DNA of 64,000 nucleotides, from contig JAFZPI010000028.1 in the NCBI GenBank assembly GCA_017552615.1, forward strand, positions 1-64,000, given 5' to 3'. The DNA comes from Clostridia bacterium (GTDB lineage: Bacteria > Bacillota > Clostridia > Christensenellales > Aristaeellaceae). Under the pieces are notes generated by a model, which worked only from the letters and a program-made list of their open reading frames with translations, was not told the DNA's origin and ran no database searches. The position numbers and the translations under genes were made by a program. Positions 33,693 through 42,368 of the stretch are shown piece after piece; position 1 is the stretch's first letter, and each line of letters begins with the position of its first letter.

Positions 33693-35531
33693 TTACTCAG
33701 GCAGCGGGATTTTCAGTTGCTGGAACTGCGGGACAGCTTCCAGCTCGTCCAGCAGACCGAAATACTTCTGATGGGTTTGCTCCAGTACGGTCTTGTATTC
33801 GGCACCGCCGTTCTTGTCCAGGGTTTCCAGGAACAGATGCTCTTTTTGTGCCAGTTCGGGATGAATGCGGACCAGCGTAGCCATTCCGGTGTTGGAACAG
33901 GTTCCCGCGATGCGCTTGTATTCCGCCATCAGGTTGGAGAATACCGCGTCCGCCAGAAGGGAGCATTGCCCGGCGCTCATTCTCTTGAAATGATTCTGGG
34001 TCATCTTGTTGATCAGGTCGGTGACGACATGAACCTTTGGCTCGATGACGGACGCAGCTTTTTCGCTGCGCTCTGCGAAAGCCTTTTCCGCATCGTTCAG
34101 GATGTTCTGGATCAGTTCCTGCAAAACCGCGATTTCTTTTTTGCAGGTATCCGAGAAGCTTGTCCCGTTCTCCGAAAGCTGGGATGCGGTATCGGCAATG
34201 TTGACCGCCTGGTCTCCGAGGCGTTCGAACTCTGATGACAGTTTGTAATATTGGTTCAGGATCGCAATATGGTTTTCGCTCTGCAGGTGGGGGAGTAATT
34301 GAACCAGGTATCGGCTCAGATGGTCTGTCAGCCGGTCGACCTGTCTCTCCTCCGCCATGATCTCTTCCTGTTGCGACTCGTTGTACTCTTCCAATTGCTT
34401 CTCCGCTCTCCCAATGTTCTCCCGGGAGATCCTGAAGGTTGTCATGAGCACATTGTAGCAGCTTTTCAGTGCAAGCGCCGGAGTGGTGAAAAACACGGGG
34501 TTCAACGCTTCGATCAGTTCACCGTGAGGATCTTTTTCCTCCGGTTTTTTCCTTACGATCCGGTCACTCATTCTTTCAAAAACCCGGAGTGTCGGGAACA
34601 GACAGACCGCGCACGCCACGTTAAAGACCGTGTTGGTGTTGGCGATCATACCGGAATTCGCGGTGGCGTCCCACAAGCCGTCCAGCAAACCGAGATGATG
34701 AATGATCGTGATAACGGCCAGCACCAGGATCGTTTTACTCAGATTATACAGGATATTGACGATACCGACCCGTTTAGCCTCCCGGTTCGCTCCGATCCAG
34801 CACACAATGCCTGTTGTCACGCAATCGCCCAGATAGACGCCGACGATCACCGAATAGATCGCTTTGAAGGTCAGCAGGCCGCTTGATGAAAATGCCTGCA
34901 GGATACCGATGGTCGCGGATGAACTCTGCAGCGCGAAGGCCACACCTGCGCCGGTGAGATAGCCAAGGAAAGGATTGTCACCCAGGCCGGAGAGCAGGCT
35001 TTCCACGATGCCGGATTGCTGCAGCGCATGCACCGCGCTTGTCATGTTCAGCAGGCCGGAAAACAGGATCCCGAATCCGATGGCGATATTGCCGATCGAT
35101 CTGGAATTCTTGAAGAGTCGGGTCATGATCAGGATGATACCGATGATCAGGGCAATGGGCGCCAGCGTGGATGGCTGGAAAAACCGAAGGATCGACGTTT
35201 CCGAAGCATTGAGGTCCAGCAGCCGGATGATCTGGCCGGTCACCGTAGTGCCGACATTCGCGCCGACAATAATGCCCAGCGACTGGCGCAGCGTCAGGAT
35301 CCCTGCGCCGACCAAACCGGACGTGATGACGATGGTTGCCGTGGACGATTGGATCAGGGCCGTCACCGCGATGCCGAGAATAAAGGCCTTGAACGCGTTG
35401 TCCGTCACCTTTTCCATGACTTTCTTCAGCGTGCCTGAAGAGTTCTCCTTCAGAGAATCCCCCATCAGGCGCATGCCATAGAGGAACATGGCCAGGCCGC
35501 CGAGCAAGGACAGGACATCAAAGAAACTCAT
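33693..35531 (-). CDS. Na+/phosphate cotransporter with PhoU-like domain
   Basis: 612 aa. The first 320 residues hold two Na/Pi-cotransporter repeats with the QSS signatures (LIQSSTATIVITSGLV and FALQSSSATIGILQAF) and about nine membrane helices, family NptA/YjbB. The rest is a cytosolic helical PhoU-like domain (SEFERLGDQAVNIADTA pattern). It exports or imports phosphate with sodium. GGAGG precedes the ATG. Single-gene unit with its own promoter at 35611-35639. Confidence 0.92.
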   Translation of the reverse strand: MSFFDVLSLLGGLAMFLYGMRLMGDSLKENSSGTLKKVMEKVTDNAFKAFILGIAVTALIQSSTATIVITSGLVGAGILTLRQSLGIIVGANVGTTVTGQIIRLLDLNASETSILRFFQPSTLAPIALIIGIILIMTRLFKNSRSIGNIAIGFGILFSGLLNMTSAVHALQQSGIVESLLSGLGDNPFLGYLTGAGVAFALQSSSATIGILQAFSSSGLLTFKAIYSVIVGVYLGDCVTTGIVCWIGANREAKRVGIVNILYNLSKTILVLAVITIIHHLGLLDGLWDATANSGMIANTNTVFNVACAVCLFPTLRVFERMSDRIVRKKPEEKDPHGELIEALNPVFFTTPALALKSCYNVLMTTFRISRENIGRAEKQLEEYNESQQEEIMAEERQVDRLTDHLSRYLVQLLPHLQSENHIAILNQYYKLSSEFERLGDQAVNIADTASQLSENGTSFSDTCKKEIAVLQELIQNILNDAEKAFAERSEKAASVIEPKVHVVTDLINKMTQNHFKRMSAGQCSLLADAVFSNLMAEYKRIAGTCSNTGMATLVRIHPELAQKEHLFLETLDKNGGAEYKTVLEQTHQKYFGLLDELEAVPQFQQLKIPLPE

Positions 35532-35610
35532 AAAGCCTCCGTCGTCTCAGTGGGACATGCTGATCCGTGTCCACGATTCGGATGACATTGCCGGGTTTCA
35601 TAACGATACA

Positions 35611-35639
35611 ATTATACATGAAAAAAAGCCGTGCCGCAA
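35611..35639 (-). promoter_or_regulatory. SigA-type promoter of the Na/Pi cotransporter gene
   Basis: Minus strand TTGCGG, 17-nt spacer, TATAAT. A hairpin-like GGCTGTGC/GCACGGC element lies over the -35 side, followed by seven T. Confidence 0.6.
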
Positions 35640-35745
35640 TGCGCACAGCCAATTTTCATGCTTTGTGCCTATATATACCAGGATGTATTTTGAATTTTCC
35701 AGATTCAAATACCGCATCAATATCAGAGAAGCTTCCAATATCTCA

Positions 35746-35774
35746 TTGCCCAATCCGGGAACCTGTGATAGAAT
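35746..35774 (+). promoter_or_regulatory. SigA-type promoter of the pRiA4b-like gene
   Basis: TTGCCC, 17-nt spacer, TAGAAT, 43 nt before the start. Confidence 0.55.
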
Positions 35775-35816
35775 CATGGAACCGGATCATGCACGATAAA
35801 AAGGAGGTTTGACCTT

Positions 35817-36461
35817 ATGGCAAACAGAAAGCAACATAAGGGGCCGTGCTATCTCTGTGGGAAGGAAACGACCAGGGGCTATATGGGACGCCATCTGTTG
35901 GCGGATCATCTTGGGCCGGATGGAGACCAAGCCTGTTATCTGCTGAAAATCGAGGATGAATACCGCAACTACTGGCTCTTTATAGACATTCCCGTATCAT
36001 CAACGCTCTTAACCCTGGATACTTTCCTCCGGGCTGTGTGGCTGGAATGCTGCGGGCATATGAGCGCGTTCATGCCGCTTCGCTCTTATGATAATGATTA
36101 TGGCATGAACAAGAAGATCGGCTCTTTCCTGCCCGGAACCGTCATCCAGTATGAATACGACTTCGGCTCAACTACAACGCTGTATATCACGTTTGTCCAA
36201 GAGACCACTCGCAAAAAACAGAAAAACGCCGTCAGAGTACTGGCGCGGAATGATCCTTATACATTTACCTGTGAGCGCTGCGGAAAGCCTGCAACGCAGG
36301 TCGACGCCGCAGAATGGCCCGCTGTTATGCTTTGCGAGGAATGCGCAGAAGAAGCTGAGGAAGAAGGCTATATTCTGCCCATCGTCAATTCACCACGCAT
36401 GGGTGTTTGCGGTTACTGCGGAGAATTCGATGTCTACAAGTATAAACCCAAGGCCCGCTAA
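35817..36461 (+). CDS. pRiA4b ORF3-like protein with zinc-ribbon ends
   Basis: 214 aa. The central part (IPVSSTLLTLDTFLRAVWLECCGHMSAF, then GTVIQYEYDFGSTTTLYITFV) matches the pRiA4b ORF-3 / IS1096 TnpR-like domain. It is flanked by CxxC pairs: CYLCGKE with HLLADH at the N-terminus, CERCGKP with CEECAEE, and CGYCGEF at the C-terminus, so two or three zinc ribbons are likely. Despite the family name there is no transposase next to it. Function unknown; nucleic-acid binding is plausible. AT-richer than its neighbours. AAGGAGG precedes the ATG. Confidence 0.75.
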   Translation: MANRKQHKGPCYLCGKETTRGYMGRHLLADHLGPDGDQACYLLKIEDEYRNYWLFIDIPVSSTLLTLDTFLRAVWLECCGHMSAFMPLRSYDNDYGMNKKIGSFLPGTVIQYEYDFGSTTTLYITFVQETTRKKQKNAVRVLARNDPYTFTCERCGKPATQVDAAEWPAVMLCEECAEEAEEEGYILPIVNSPRMGVCGYCGEFDVYKYKPKAR

Positions 36462-36490
36462 CAACAGGAGAAAGAATAAACGAGATCCGC

Positions 36491-37363
36491 TCAATCCTTC
36501 TGTACCGCCGGATTGACGTGAATCATGATGTGCTTCACCTGCGGGAAGGATTTCTCGATGTCGTCGTGTACGCCTTCGGCGATCTCATGAGCCTGGGTCA
36601 GGGTCAGACCGCCGTCCACGGCGATTTCCATCTCCACATAAACCCGGTTGCCGAACTGCCGGGTCAGGATCGTATCGACGCCCTCCACGCCTTCGTGTGC
36701 GAGGGCTTTCGCTTTCATGGCGTTCTCGGTCTCCTCGTCGCAGCGCTCGTCCACCATCTTTCGGATGGCGTCGCGGAAAATGTCGAACGCCGCTTTGCTG
36801 ATCATCAGGCAGATGACCAGGCTCGCGATGGGGTCCAGCACCGGCCAGCCCATCCGGGCGCCCGCGATGCCGACCAGCGCGCCGATGGAGGAGAGTGCGT
36901 CGGAGCGGTGGTGCCAGGCGTCCGCCCGCAGGGCTTCGGAGTTGATCTTGTCCGCCGCTTTGCGTGTGTAGCGGTACATGCCCTCTTTCACCAGGATCGA
37001 GACAATGGCAGCCACCAGCGCCAGAATGCCTGGGGTGGGCAGTGCTTCCGGCGTACGGATCTTCTGGATGCCCTCGTACCCGATGAACAGTCCCGTGAAC
37101 AGCAGCACAACCGCCAGCACGATGGCGGCGACACATTCCATGCGCTCGTGGCCGTAGGGGTGCTCCTCGTCGGCGGCCTTCCCTGCTGTGCGAACGCCAA
37201 TCATCACAATCACGGTGCTGAATACGTCAGAGGCGGAGTGCACAGCGTCCGAGACCATGGCACTGGACCGTGCCAGCAATCCGGCCAGGAGTTTCAGCGC
37301 GGACAGCAGGAAATTGATCAGGATTGTGACACGGGAAACATGCATGGCGATCTTGTTCTCCAT
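36491..37363 (-). CDS. Cation diffusion facilitator metal exporter
   Basis: 290 aa CDF-family antiporter with six membrane helices and a C-terminal cytosolic metal-sensing domain ending IMIHVNPA. Metal site residues are seen in MVSDAVHSASD (D-x3-H-x3-D) on helix 2 and HHRSD (H-x3-D) on helix 5. The NiCo-type riboswitch in its leader suggests Ni2+/Co2+ (and perhaps Zn2+ or Fe2+) export. The ATG at 37363 follows AAGGGGGAG; the longer open frame is the riboswitch region. Confidence 0.92.
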   Translation of the reverse strand: MENKIAMHVSRVTILINFLLSALKLLAGLLARSSAMVSDAVHSASDVFSTVIVMIGVRTAGKAADEEHPYGHERMECVAAIVLAVVLLFTGLFIGYEGIQKIRTPEALPTPGILALVAAIVSILVKEGMYRYTRKAADKINSEALRADAWHHRSDALSSIGALVGIAGARMGWPVLDPIASLVICLMISKAAFDIFRDAIRKMVDERCDEETENAMKAKALAHEGVEGVDTILTRQFGNRVYVEMEIAVDGGLTLTQAHEIAEGVHDDIEKSFPQVKHIMIHVNPAVQKD

Positions 37364-37394
37364 GATATCTCCCCCTTTCTGCCCTGTCCCGATC

Positions 37395-37433
37395 AACGAA
37401 AACGGGACAGGACGCATTTCGTTCCCTGTCCCG
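37395..37433 (-). terminator. Expression-platform terminator of the NiCo-type riboswitch
   Basis: CGGGACAGG / CCTGTCCCG stem followed by TTTTCGTT on the minus strand. Its 5' arm is the 3' end of the aptamer, so metal binding would prevent the terminator and turn the gene on. Confidence 0.75.
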
Positions 37434-37490
37434 CGAATGCCCCGCATTCCCTGCCGCCAGTGCGGCCCGGCTCCCAAAGGCCTGTTCAAT
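37423..37490 (-). promoter_or_regulatory. NiCo (czcD-type) riboswitch aptamer candidate
   Basis: Leader order is TTGAACAGGC, hairpin GGC..GCC, GG, hairpin GCCGC-ACTG-GCGGC, AGG, hairpin GAATGC-GGG-GCATTC, GCGGGACAG. This matches the four-helix layout and conserved tGAnCAGGC, GCC-GG-GCnGC, GCGGCA and GnGGGACAG of the NiCo class as I remember it. The P2 hairpin is shorter than usual. It lies directly before a CDF exporter, the usual target. Confidence 0.65.
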
Positions 37491-37496
37491 GGTGCA

Positions 37497-37525
37497 ATCA
37501 TAGCACATTTCGCGGGTTGTGGCAA
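37497..37525 (-). promoter_or_regulatory. SigA-type promoter of the CDF exporter
   Basis: Minus strand TTGCCA, 17-nt spacer, TATGAT; transcription would begin right at the aptamer. Confidence 0.65.
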
Positions 37526-37555
37526 GCACCGGGAACTTGTACCTTTTTCGGGGGT

Positions 37556-37584
37556 TTGCATATCGCCCGGACGTGTGGTATAAT
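37556..37584 (+). promoter_or_regulatory. SigA-type promoter of the O-antigen ligase-like gene operon
   Basis: TTGCAT, 17-nt spacer, TATAAT. Only 30 bp separate its -35 box from that of the divergent CDF promoter. Confidence 0.7.
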
Positions 37585-37614
37585 CCGCTCATGCGGCAGG
37601 CGGAGGCGGTGAGG

Positions 37615-39144
37615 ATGCAAGCGCAGGTGAGTGAAAGGCGGCAGCGGGCGGCGGCGTGGGTGATGACGGCCCTCGGCCTCCTCTGGCTCGCGGTTTTTCC
37701 CCTGGCCTGCGACTTCACCTACACGCACATCACGCTGGCCAAATGGATCGGCATGGGCATCGGCTCGGGGCTGATGCTTTGCGGATTGCTGGCCGTGGCG
37801 CTGCTGCGGGGCGGGTTCCGATGGCAGACTCAAAGCCTTTCGAAGTTCGGATGGTTGCTGGCCTGGATCATTCTCAGCAGCCTCTTCGGGGCGAAGGCGG
37901 GGAATTTGGGCGTGGACGGTTATCCGCTCACCCTCACCGGAGCCCGGCACGAGGGGATGACTGCCTGGCTTGGCTATAGCCTGATCTTCTTCACCATGGC
38001 ACAGGCGCGGCCGAAGATGAAGGTGCTGGTTATCGCAGCGGCCGGTGCACTGGCCTTGCAGTTGGTGCTGATCGGGCTGCAGTACGCCAACCTCAATCCG
38101 CTGGGACTCTTCCCGAAGCGCCGCTCCATCCTGACCAACTATGAATTCCAGGGGACGTTCGGCAACATCGATATGCTGGCGGGGTATCTGTCCCTGCTCC
38201 TGCCGATTCTCCTGCTGCCGTGGCTGCTCCGCGGCGGCTGGGGGTACGGGCTGGCGGCGATGGCGGGGATGGGCGGTGTCTTGCTTGCACTGTTGACGGG
38301 CGTGCAGGCCGGATGGCTGGCCCTGGCTGTGCTGGGACTGGGCATCCTGTACACTTTCCTGACCCGGCCGGAAACCCGCTGGCGCTGCATGATCATGCTC
38401 TACGGCGCGGCGCTGTGCCTGCTGCTGAGGGGATGCATCCGGCTGCCATGGCTCGGGGAAATTGAAGCAGAGTCTGCATTGCTCGCGCTGCCTTCCCTTC
38501 GGCGGGGGCTGGCCTGCGGGGCGGTGATGATCCTCGCGTGCGGACTGGCGGTGCTCTTCCGGTTCCATCCGGGGAAGGCGATGCACAGGCGCTGGGCGAT
38601 GACGCTGGTTGTGGGCCTTGTGATCGCGGCAATCGCGGCGGTTGCCCTGTTCCCGGTCCCGGAATCCGCCGGCGGACTGTGGGAACTGCATGAGACGCTG
38701 AACCTGCGGGCGCAGGACAATTTCGGCTCGGAGCGCATTGGGATCTGGCGAGTGGCCATTGGGCTCATCCGGGAACATCCGCTCTTCGGGCTGGGGTACG
38801 GGAATTTCCAGAAGGCGTCTGCCCAGTGGCAGGCTGCAAACGGTGTTCAGCTGGTCCAGACCTTCGACAATCCGCACAATTTCCTGCTGGAACTGGCGGT
38901 TAACGCCGGAGTGCCGGCAATGCTGCTGTTTATCGGGCTTGTGATTGCGCTCCTGCGAGCCTGCCGCAGGAACCGGGTACACGGCCTGATGCTGGCTCTG
39001 AGCCTGCTGTGCTGGCTGGCGCAATCCCTCTTCACATTTTCGATCTGCATCACTTCTCCCATGGCCTGGGCTGTTTTCGGCCTGATCGCAGCGGGAGAAT
39101 CGGAGGTCCGGCGTTCGTTCGGGCCTGAACAGGAGGCATTATGA
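37615..39144 (+). CDS. O-antigen ligase / Wzy-type membrane protein
   Basis: 509 aa with about 12 membrane helices. The large outer loop and family block RIGIWRVAIGLIREHPLFGLGYGNF and DNPHNFLLELAVNAGVPAMLLF are typical of the O-antigen ligase (Wzy_C / WaaL) family. It would join or polymerise glycan on the outer face of the membrane. Start is the ATG at 37615 (GGAGG 8 nt upstream); an ATG at 37591 coincides with the predicted transcript start. It is cotranscribed with the DUF975-like gene (ATGA overlap). Whether it acts as a ligase or polymerase cannot be told from sequence. Confidence 0.82.
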   Translation: MQAQVSERRQRAAAWVMTALGLLWLAVFPLACDFTYTHITLAKWIGMGIGSGLMLCGLLAVALLRGGFRWQTQSLSKFGWLLAWIILSSLFGAKAGNLGVDGYPLTLTGARHEGMTAWLGYSLIFFTMAQARPKMKVLVIAAAGALALQLVLIGLQYANLNPLGLFPKRRSILTNYEFQGTFGNIDMLAGYLSLLLPILLLPWLLRGGWGYGLAAMAGMGGVLLALLTGVQAGWLALAVLGLGILYTFLTRPETRWRCMIMLYGAALCLLLRGCIRLPWLGEIEAESALLALPSLRRGLACGAVMILACGLAVLFRFHPGKAMHRRWAMTLVVGLVIAAIAAVALFPVPESAGGLWELHETLNLRAQDNFGSERIGIWRVAIGLIREHPLFGLGYGNFQKASAQWQAANGVQLVQTFDNPHNFLLELAVNAGVPAMLLFIGLVIALLRACRRNRVHGLMLALSLLCWLAQSLFTFSICITSPMAWAVFGLIAAGESEVRRSFGPEQEAL

Positions 39145-40055
39145 CCGCGTATATGTATGCCGCGCTGGCCCGGCTCAAGGCCCGGATGGCCCTGAAGCGC
39201 AACTTCTCCACGGCCCTGCTGCTGTGTTTTCTCTGTGAGCTGCCTTCACTGCTCGCAATGGTCTTTCTGATGATGTCTCTGAGCGACTTCTCCCAGGAGA
39301 TTACAGACGGCATCCACGAGCAGGGACAGGCTTATGTGGATAAACTTCGCCAGATGACCATCGATGATCTGTATATGCAGATGGACCATGGCCTCATGGT
39401 GGCGGCCATTATCTGTGCGGTGCTGTCCCTTATCCTCGTGTTCCTGCGCCTCAGCGCCATCCATAGCCAGTTCAAGCTCCTGCGGGGCGAGGACATTTCC
39501 CCGAAGGACGCTTTCTCCCGCCTGGACCAGATGTACAAAGCCATTGGCCTTGTGATCTGCCGGGCTGTGCTGATGGTCCTGTGGCTCCTGCCGGGTATTG
39601 CCATCGCTTTCTTGGGCAGCCTCCTGTCCGTCGGATCGGGCGGGGACAGCGTCAGTGTCGCCTGGGTCGGTATGCAGGCGACGATCATGCTGAGCTTCGG
39701 CGCGCTGCTGGTTTTCGGCGTGATGGGATATATCCGTTATATCTTTGCGGAATACGTGATGGCGGACAAACCCGAGACGGGCGTGTTTGCCAGCATCAGG
39801 GAAGGCAGAGCCCTGGTGAAGGGAAACAGCGGCCGTGTGCTGATGATGCTTATCTCCTTCATCTTCTGGTACCTGATGATCAGCTTTGTCTCCGGGGTCT
39901 TCTCCGGGATCATCGGAACCGTGATTTCCATGGCCCTGTCGATCGTGATTTCCCTGTACATGAGCACCTGTATTGCCGCGCTGTACGAACAGATGCACCA
40001 GACGGAGGAGGAAGCCCGGAAGGTGATCCGCGACCCGAACGGTACCGTCGAGTGA
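39141..40055 (+). CDS. DUF975-like membrane protein
   Basis: 304 aa with about six membrane helices and a cytosolic C-terminus. The arrangement of paired helices with FSRLDQMYKAIGLVICRA and YIRYIFAEYVMADKPETGVFASIREGRALVKGN fits the DUF975 (YesL/GlpM-like) membrane proteins. Function is unknown. It overlaps the preceding gene by 4 nt and precedes the MBL hydrolase by 22 nt. Confidence 0.65.
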   Translation: MTAYMYAALARLKARMALKRNFSTALLLCFLCELPSLLAMVFLMMSLSDFSQEITDGIHEQGQAYVDKLRQMTIDDLYMQMDHGLMVAAIICAVLSLILVFLRLSAIHSQFKLLRGEDISPKDAFSRLDQMYKAIGLVICRAVLMVLWLLPGIAIAFLGSLLSVGSGGDSVSVAWVGMQATIMLSFGALLVFGVMGYIRYIFAEYVMADKPETGVFASIREGRALVKGNSGRVLMMLISFIFWYLMISFVSGVFSGIIGTVISMALSIVISLYMSTCIAALYEQMHQTEEEARKVIRDPNGTVE

Positions 40056-40077
40056 CCCCGGACAGGAGGCTGAATCC

Positions 40078-40644
40078 ATGATGCCGCAGATCGACTGTGT
40101 TGTCACCCAATCGATGGGCGAGAACAGCTATATTCTCTATGACCCGGAGCGTCAGGACTGCCTGCTCATCGACCCAGGCGACGATCCCGACGAGATCCGC
40201 GCCGCTATGAATAACCGGCATCCGGCTGCCATCCTGCTGACCCATGGACATTTCGACCACATCGGCGCAGTCGGCGCGCTGGCGGAGCCGGACACGGAGA
40301 TCCTGATCCATGAAAACGACGCCCCCATGCTGACCAACCCGCGCCTGAACGCGAGCGGCCTGATCGGCGCAACCATCACCGCGCCCGCGGCGACCCGCAC
40401 TTTCAAGGACGGGGACAGCCTCACCCTCGCGGGCATCACCCTGAAGGTGATCCACACGCCGGGCCACACGCCGGGGAGCAGCTGCTTCCTCTGCGGGGAC
40501 GCCCTCTTTACCGGGGACACCGTCATGGGCGGGGGCGTGGGCCGCACGGACCTGCCCGGCGGCTCGGAGGCACAGCTCCGGGCATCCCTGCAGCGGCTGA
40601 TGCCTCTGCTAAGCACCCATACCGTCTATGGAGGCCACGGCTGA
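40078..40644 (+). CDS. MBL-fold metallo-hydrolase (glyoxalase II-like)
   Basis: 188 aa. Metal ligands HGHFDH (HxHxDH) near residue 57, HTPGHTPGS near 126, GDTVMGGGVGRTD near 145 and the final YGGHG. All ligands look intact. Short members of this type act on thioesters such as S-lactoylglutathione or bacillithiol-like conjugates, but the substrate is not known. It overlaps hemZ at TGATG. Confidence 0.88.
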   Translation: MMPQIDCVVTQSMGENSYILYDPERQDCLLIDPGDDPDEIRAAMNNRHPAAILLTHGHFDHIGAVGALAEPDTEILIHENDAPMLTNPRLNASGLIGATITAPAATRTFKDGDSLTLAGITLKVIHTPGHTPGSSCFLCGDALFTGDTVMGGGVGRTDLPGGSEAQLRASLQRLMPLLSTHTVYGGHG

Positions 40645-42095
40645 TGAATGAGCAAATCCGGCAGGACCTGGCCTCCATCGGCCCGGACCTGACCAACATC
40701 ACCCGGCTCTTCGGTCTGCCCGATCCTGACTGGGATAAAGGCGGGCCCTTTTCCTATGGGATGGAAGAAGTGGACGGAAAACTATGCTGCGTTTTCTGCC
40801 ATGATGCTGAGAAGGCGGAACGCTCGGCGCCTCTTCCTCCTGCAACCGGTGACGAAAGGGTTGACGCCCTGCATCGCCGCCGGACTTGCCGCCGCCTGTG
40901 CCGGCAAACTCTCTATGACCTGTGCCGAGCCCTCACCGACCAGCATCCGGCCTGGGGAAGCCTGACAGGCATCCGCCCGACACGGCTGATCTGGGAGCAG
41001 CTGGAGGCAGGCAAAAGCCTGGAAGAAGCCGAAGCCACCCTGATCCGTGATTTTGACGTGACCCCGGATAAGGCCAGCCTGCTGCGGGAGACTGTCGCCG
41101 TGCAGCAGACCCTGCCCCTGCCGGGAGATCAATGGGCCGATGTGTACATCGGAATTCCATTCTGCACCACACGCTGTGCTTACTGCTCCTTTTCCTCCGG
41201 CGAACTGGGGAACGGAAAGCTGGTGGAACCGTACTTGCAAGCCCTGTTCCGGGACATGGAAAACGCTTCGGCACTCCTCCGGGAAACAGGACGGTCGCTT
41301 CGCGCGCTCTATGTAGGCGGAGGAACGCCGACATCCCTGAACGAGGAGCAACTCCATAGATTCTTGGACAAGGTCATGACGATGTTCCCTGAAGCCGTGG
41401 AATACACGGTGGAGGCCGGGCGACCTGACACCATCACGCCCGGGAAACTTCGGGCGATCCTTGGCTCCGGGGTGGGAAGGATCAGCATCAATCCGCAGAC
41501 CATGAACGACCGCACCCTGCAGGTCATCGGCCGTGCGCATACCGCGCAGCAGACGATCGAAGCCTACGCGATGGCGCGGGAAGCGGGTGTGCCTCACATC
41601 AACATGGATGTGATCGCGGGTCTCCCGGGGGAGACGGAAGTGGATTTCACCCGTACGATGGAAGCTGCCAAGGCCTTGCACCCGGAGAGCCTGACGGTAC
41701 ACGCCCTTGCCATCAAGCGCTCGACCCGACTGCATCTCGAAAACGCGCCTCTGCCGGATCCTGCGGCAGCGGCAGCCATGACCGCTATGGGCCGCGAGAC
41801 GGCCGCCGCCATGGGCCTGCAGCCCTATTACCTCTACCGCCAGAAGAACATGGCAGGGGGCCAGGAAAACGTGGGATACGCCTTACCCGGCCACGCCTGC
41901 CTGTACAATGTGGACATCATGGAGGAAAACACCCACATCATCGCCTGCGGGGCCGGCGGCATCAGCAAGCGCATCTACCCGGATGAGGGACATATCGGCC
42001 GTGCGCCGAACGTGTCGAATATTGAGTACTATATTGAACGGGTTGATGAGATGATGACGAGGAGAAGAAAGATTTTTGAGGATGGCGCTACTTGA
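40644..42095 (+). CDS. hemZ: HemZ-type radical SAM coproporphyrinogen dehydrogenase
   Basis: 483 aa. The radical SAM cluster is CTTRCAYCSF (CxxxCxYC) at about residue 174; HemZ-type features are YTVEAGRPDTITPGKL, YLYRQKNMAGGQENVGYA and the C-terminal CGAGGISKRI. It belongs to the HemN/HemZ group that converts coproporphyrinogen III to protoporphyrinogen IX without oxygen; some HemZ-like proteins have no proven activity. GGAGG lies before the ATG. The following type I TA-like locus has its promoter over the hemZ stop codon. Confidence 0.88.
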   Translation: MNEQIRQDLASIGPDLTNITRLFGLPDPDWDKGGPFSYGMEEVDGKLCCVFCHDAEKAERSAPLPPATGDERVDALHRRRTCRRLCRQTLYDLCRALTDQHPAWGSLTGIRPTRLIWEQLEAGKSLEEAEATLIRDFDVTPDKASLLRETVAVQQTLPLPGDQWADVYIGIPFCTTRCAYCSFSSGELGNGKLVEPYLQALFRDMENASALLRETGRSLRALYVGGGTPTSLNEEQLHRFLDKVMTMFPEAVEYTVEAGRPDTITPGKLRAILGSGVGRISINPQTMNDRTLQVIGRAHTAQQTIEAYAMAREAGVPHINMDVIAGLPGETEVDFTRTMEAAKALHPESLTVHALAIKRSTRLHLENAPLPDPAAAAAMTAMGRETAAAMGLQPYYLYRQKNMAGGQENVGYALPGHACLYNVDIMEENTHIIACGAGGISKRIYPDEGHIGRAPNVSNIEYYIERVDEMMTRRRKIFEDGAT

Positions 42096-42119
42096 CATTC
42101 TGGCAAAAACCAGTACAAT
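42092..42119 (+). promoter_or_regulatory. SigA-type promoter of the antisense small RNA
   Basis: TTGACA, 16-nt spacer, TACAAT. The -35 box overlaps the hemZ stop codon. Predicted start near 42126. Confidence 0.6.
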
Positions 42120-42125
42120 AAAAAC

Positions 42126-42228
42126 GAAGAGTGAACCACGCAAACGGTTGCTCCTCAAAGCTATAGGTAGATTGTGGCGAATGCCACAGAATCAGCCGTC
42201 ACTTGTGGGAGTGGCGGCTGTTCTTCTT
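42126..42228 (+). ncRNA. Candidate antisense small RNA (antitoxin-like)
   Basis: About 103 nt between the promoter at 42092-42119 and a terminator hairpin CAGCCGTCAC / GTGGCGGCTG (42193-42220) followed by TTCTTCTT. It contains a second hairpin TGTGGC-GAAT-GCCACA (42173-42188). It runs opposite to the 29-codon ORF at 42199-42288 and overlaps its 3' end, and would overlap more of the downstream part of that mRNA. The hairpin could also simply be the hemZ terminator; the dedicated promoter is what suggests an RNA gene. Confidence 0.5.
42193..42228 (+). terminator. Terminator of hemZ and/or the antisense RNA
   Basis: 10-bp stem with one G-U pair, 8-nt loop, then TTCTTCTT. Confidence 0.7.
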
Positions 42229-42288
42229 ATGGGTCCAGCGAATCAAGATGGAGACCGTGAACGGTCCGACATGAAACGTCAGTCTCAT
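42199..42288 (-). CDS. 29-residue peptide, candidate type I toxin
   Basis: 29 aa, not recognised. Sequence begins MRLTFHVGPFTVSILIRW and ends with a strongly basic, His/Lys/Arg-rich tail: a short hydrophobic core with a charged C-terminus, the layout of many type I toxins. AGGAGGTGAT lies 5 nt before the ATG, and that site is held in a CCTCC-GGAA-GGAGG hairpin (42297-42310). A near-consensus promoter (42369-42397) drives it. An antisense RNA overlaps its 3' end. Function is inferred from architecture only. Confidence 0.5.
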   Translation of the reverse strand: MRLTFHVGPFTVSILIRWTHKKNSRHSHK

Positions 42289-42296
42289 AAGCATCA

Positions 42297-42310
42297 CCTC
42301 CTTCCGGAGG
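42297..42310 (-). promoter_or_regulatory. Hairpin sequestering the ribosome site of the 29-residue ORF
   Basis: CCTCC-GGAA-GGAGG: the 3' arm is the Shine-Dalgarno sequence itself, so translation should be repressed in the folded mRNA. Confidence 0.6.
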
Positions 42311-42368
42311 GATGGAGCAACCGCCAGCGCGTTTGTTGTTCGCTCTTCGTACCCTTGCGGGCGAAGTT

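Noticed and set aside
35817..36461. An insertion sequence, because of the IS1096 TnpR-like domain name
   Set aside because: No terminal repeats, target duplication or transposase are visible around it.
37498..39024. A 508-codon minus-strand open frame
   Set aside because: Antisense of the O-antigen ligase-like gene, Gln/Pro/Arg-rich with no ribosome site.
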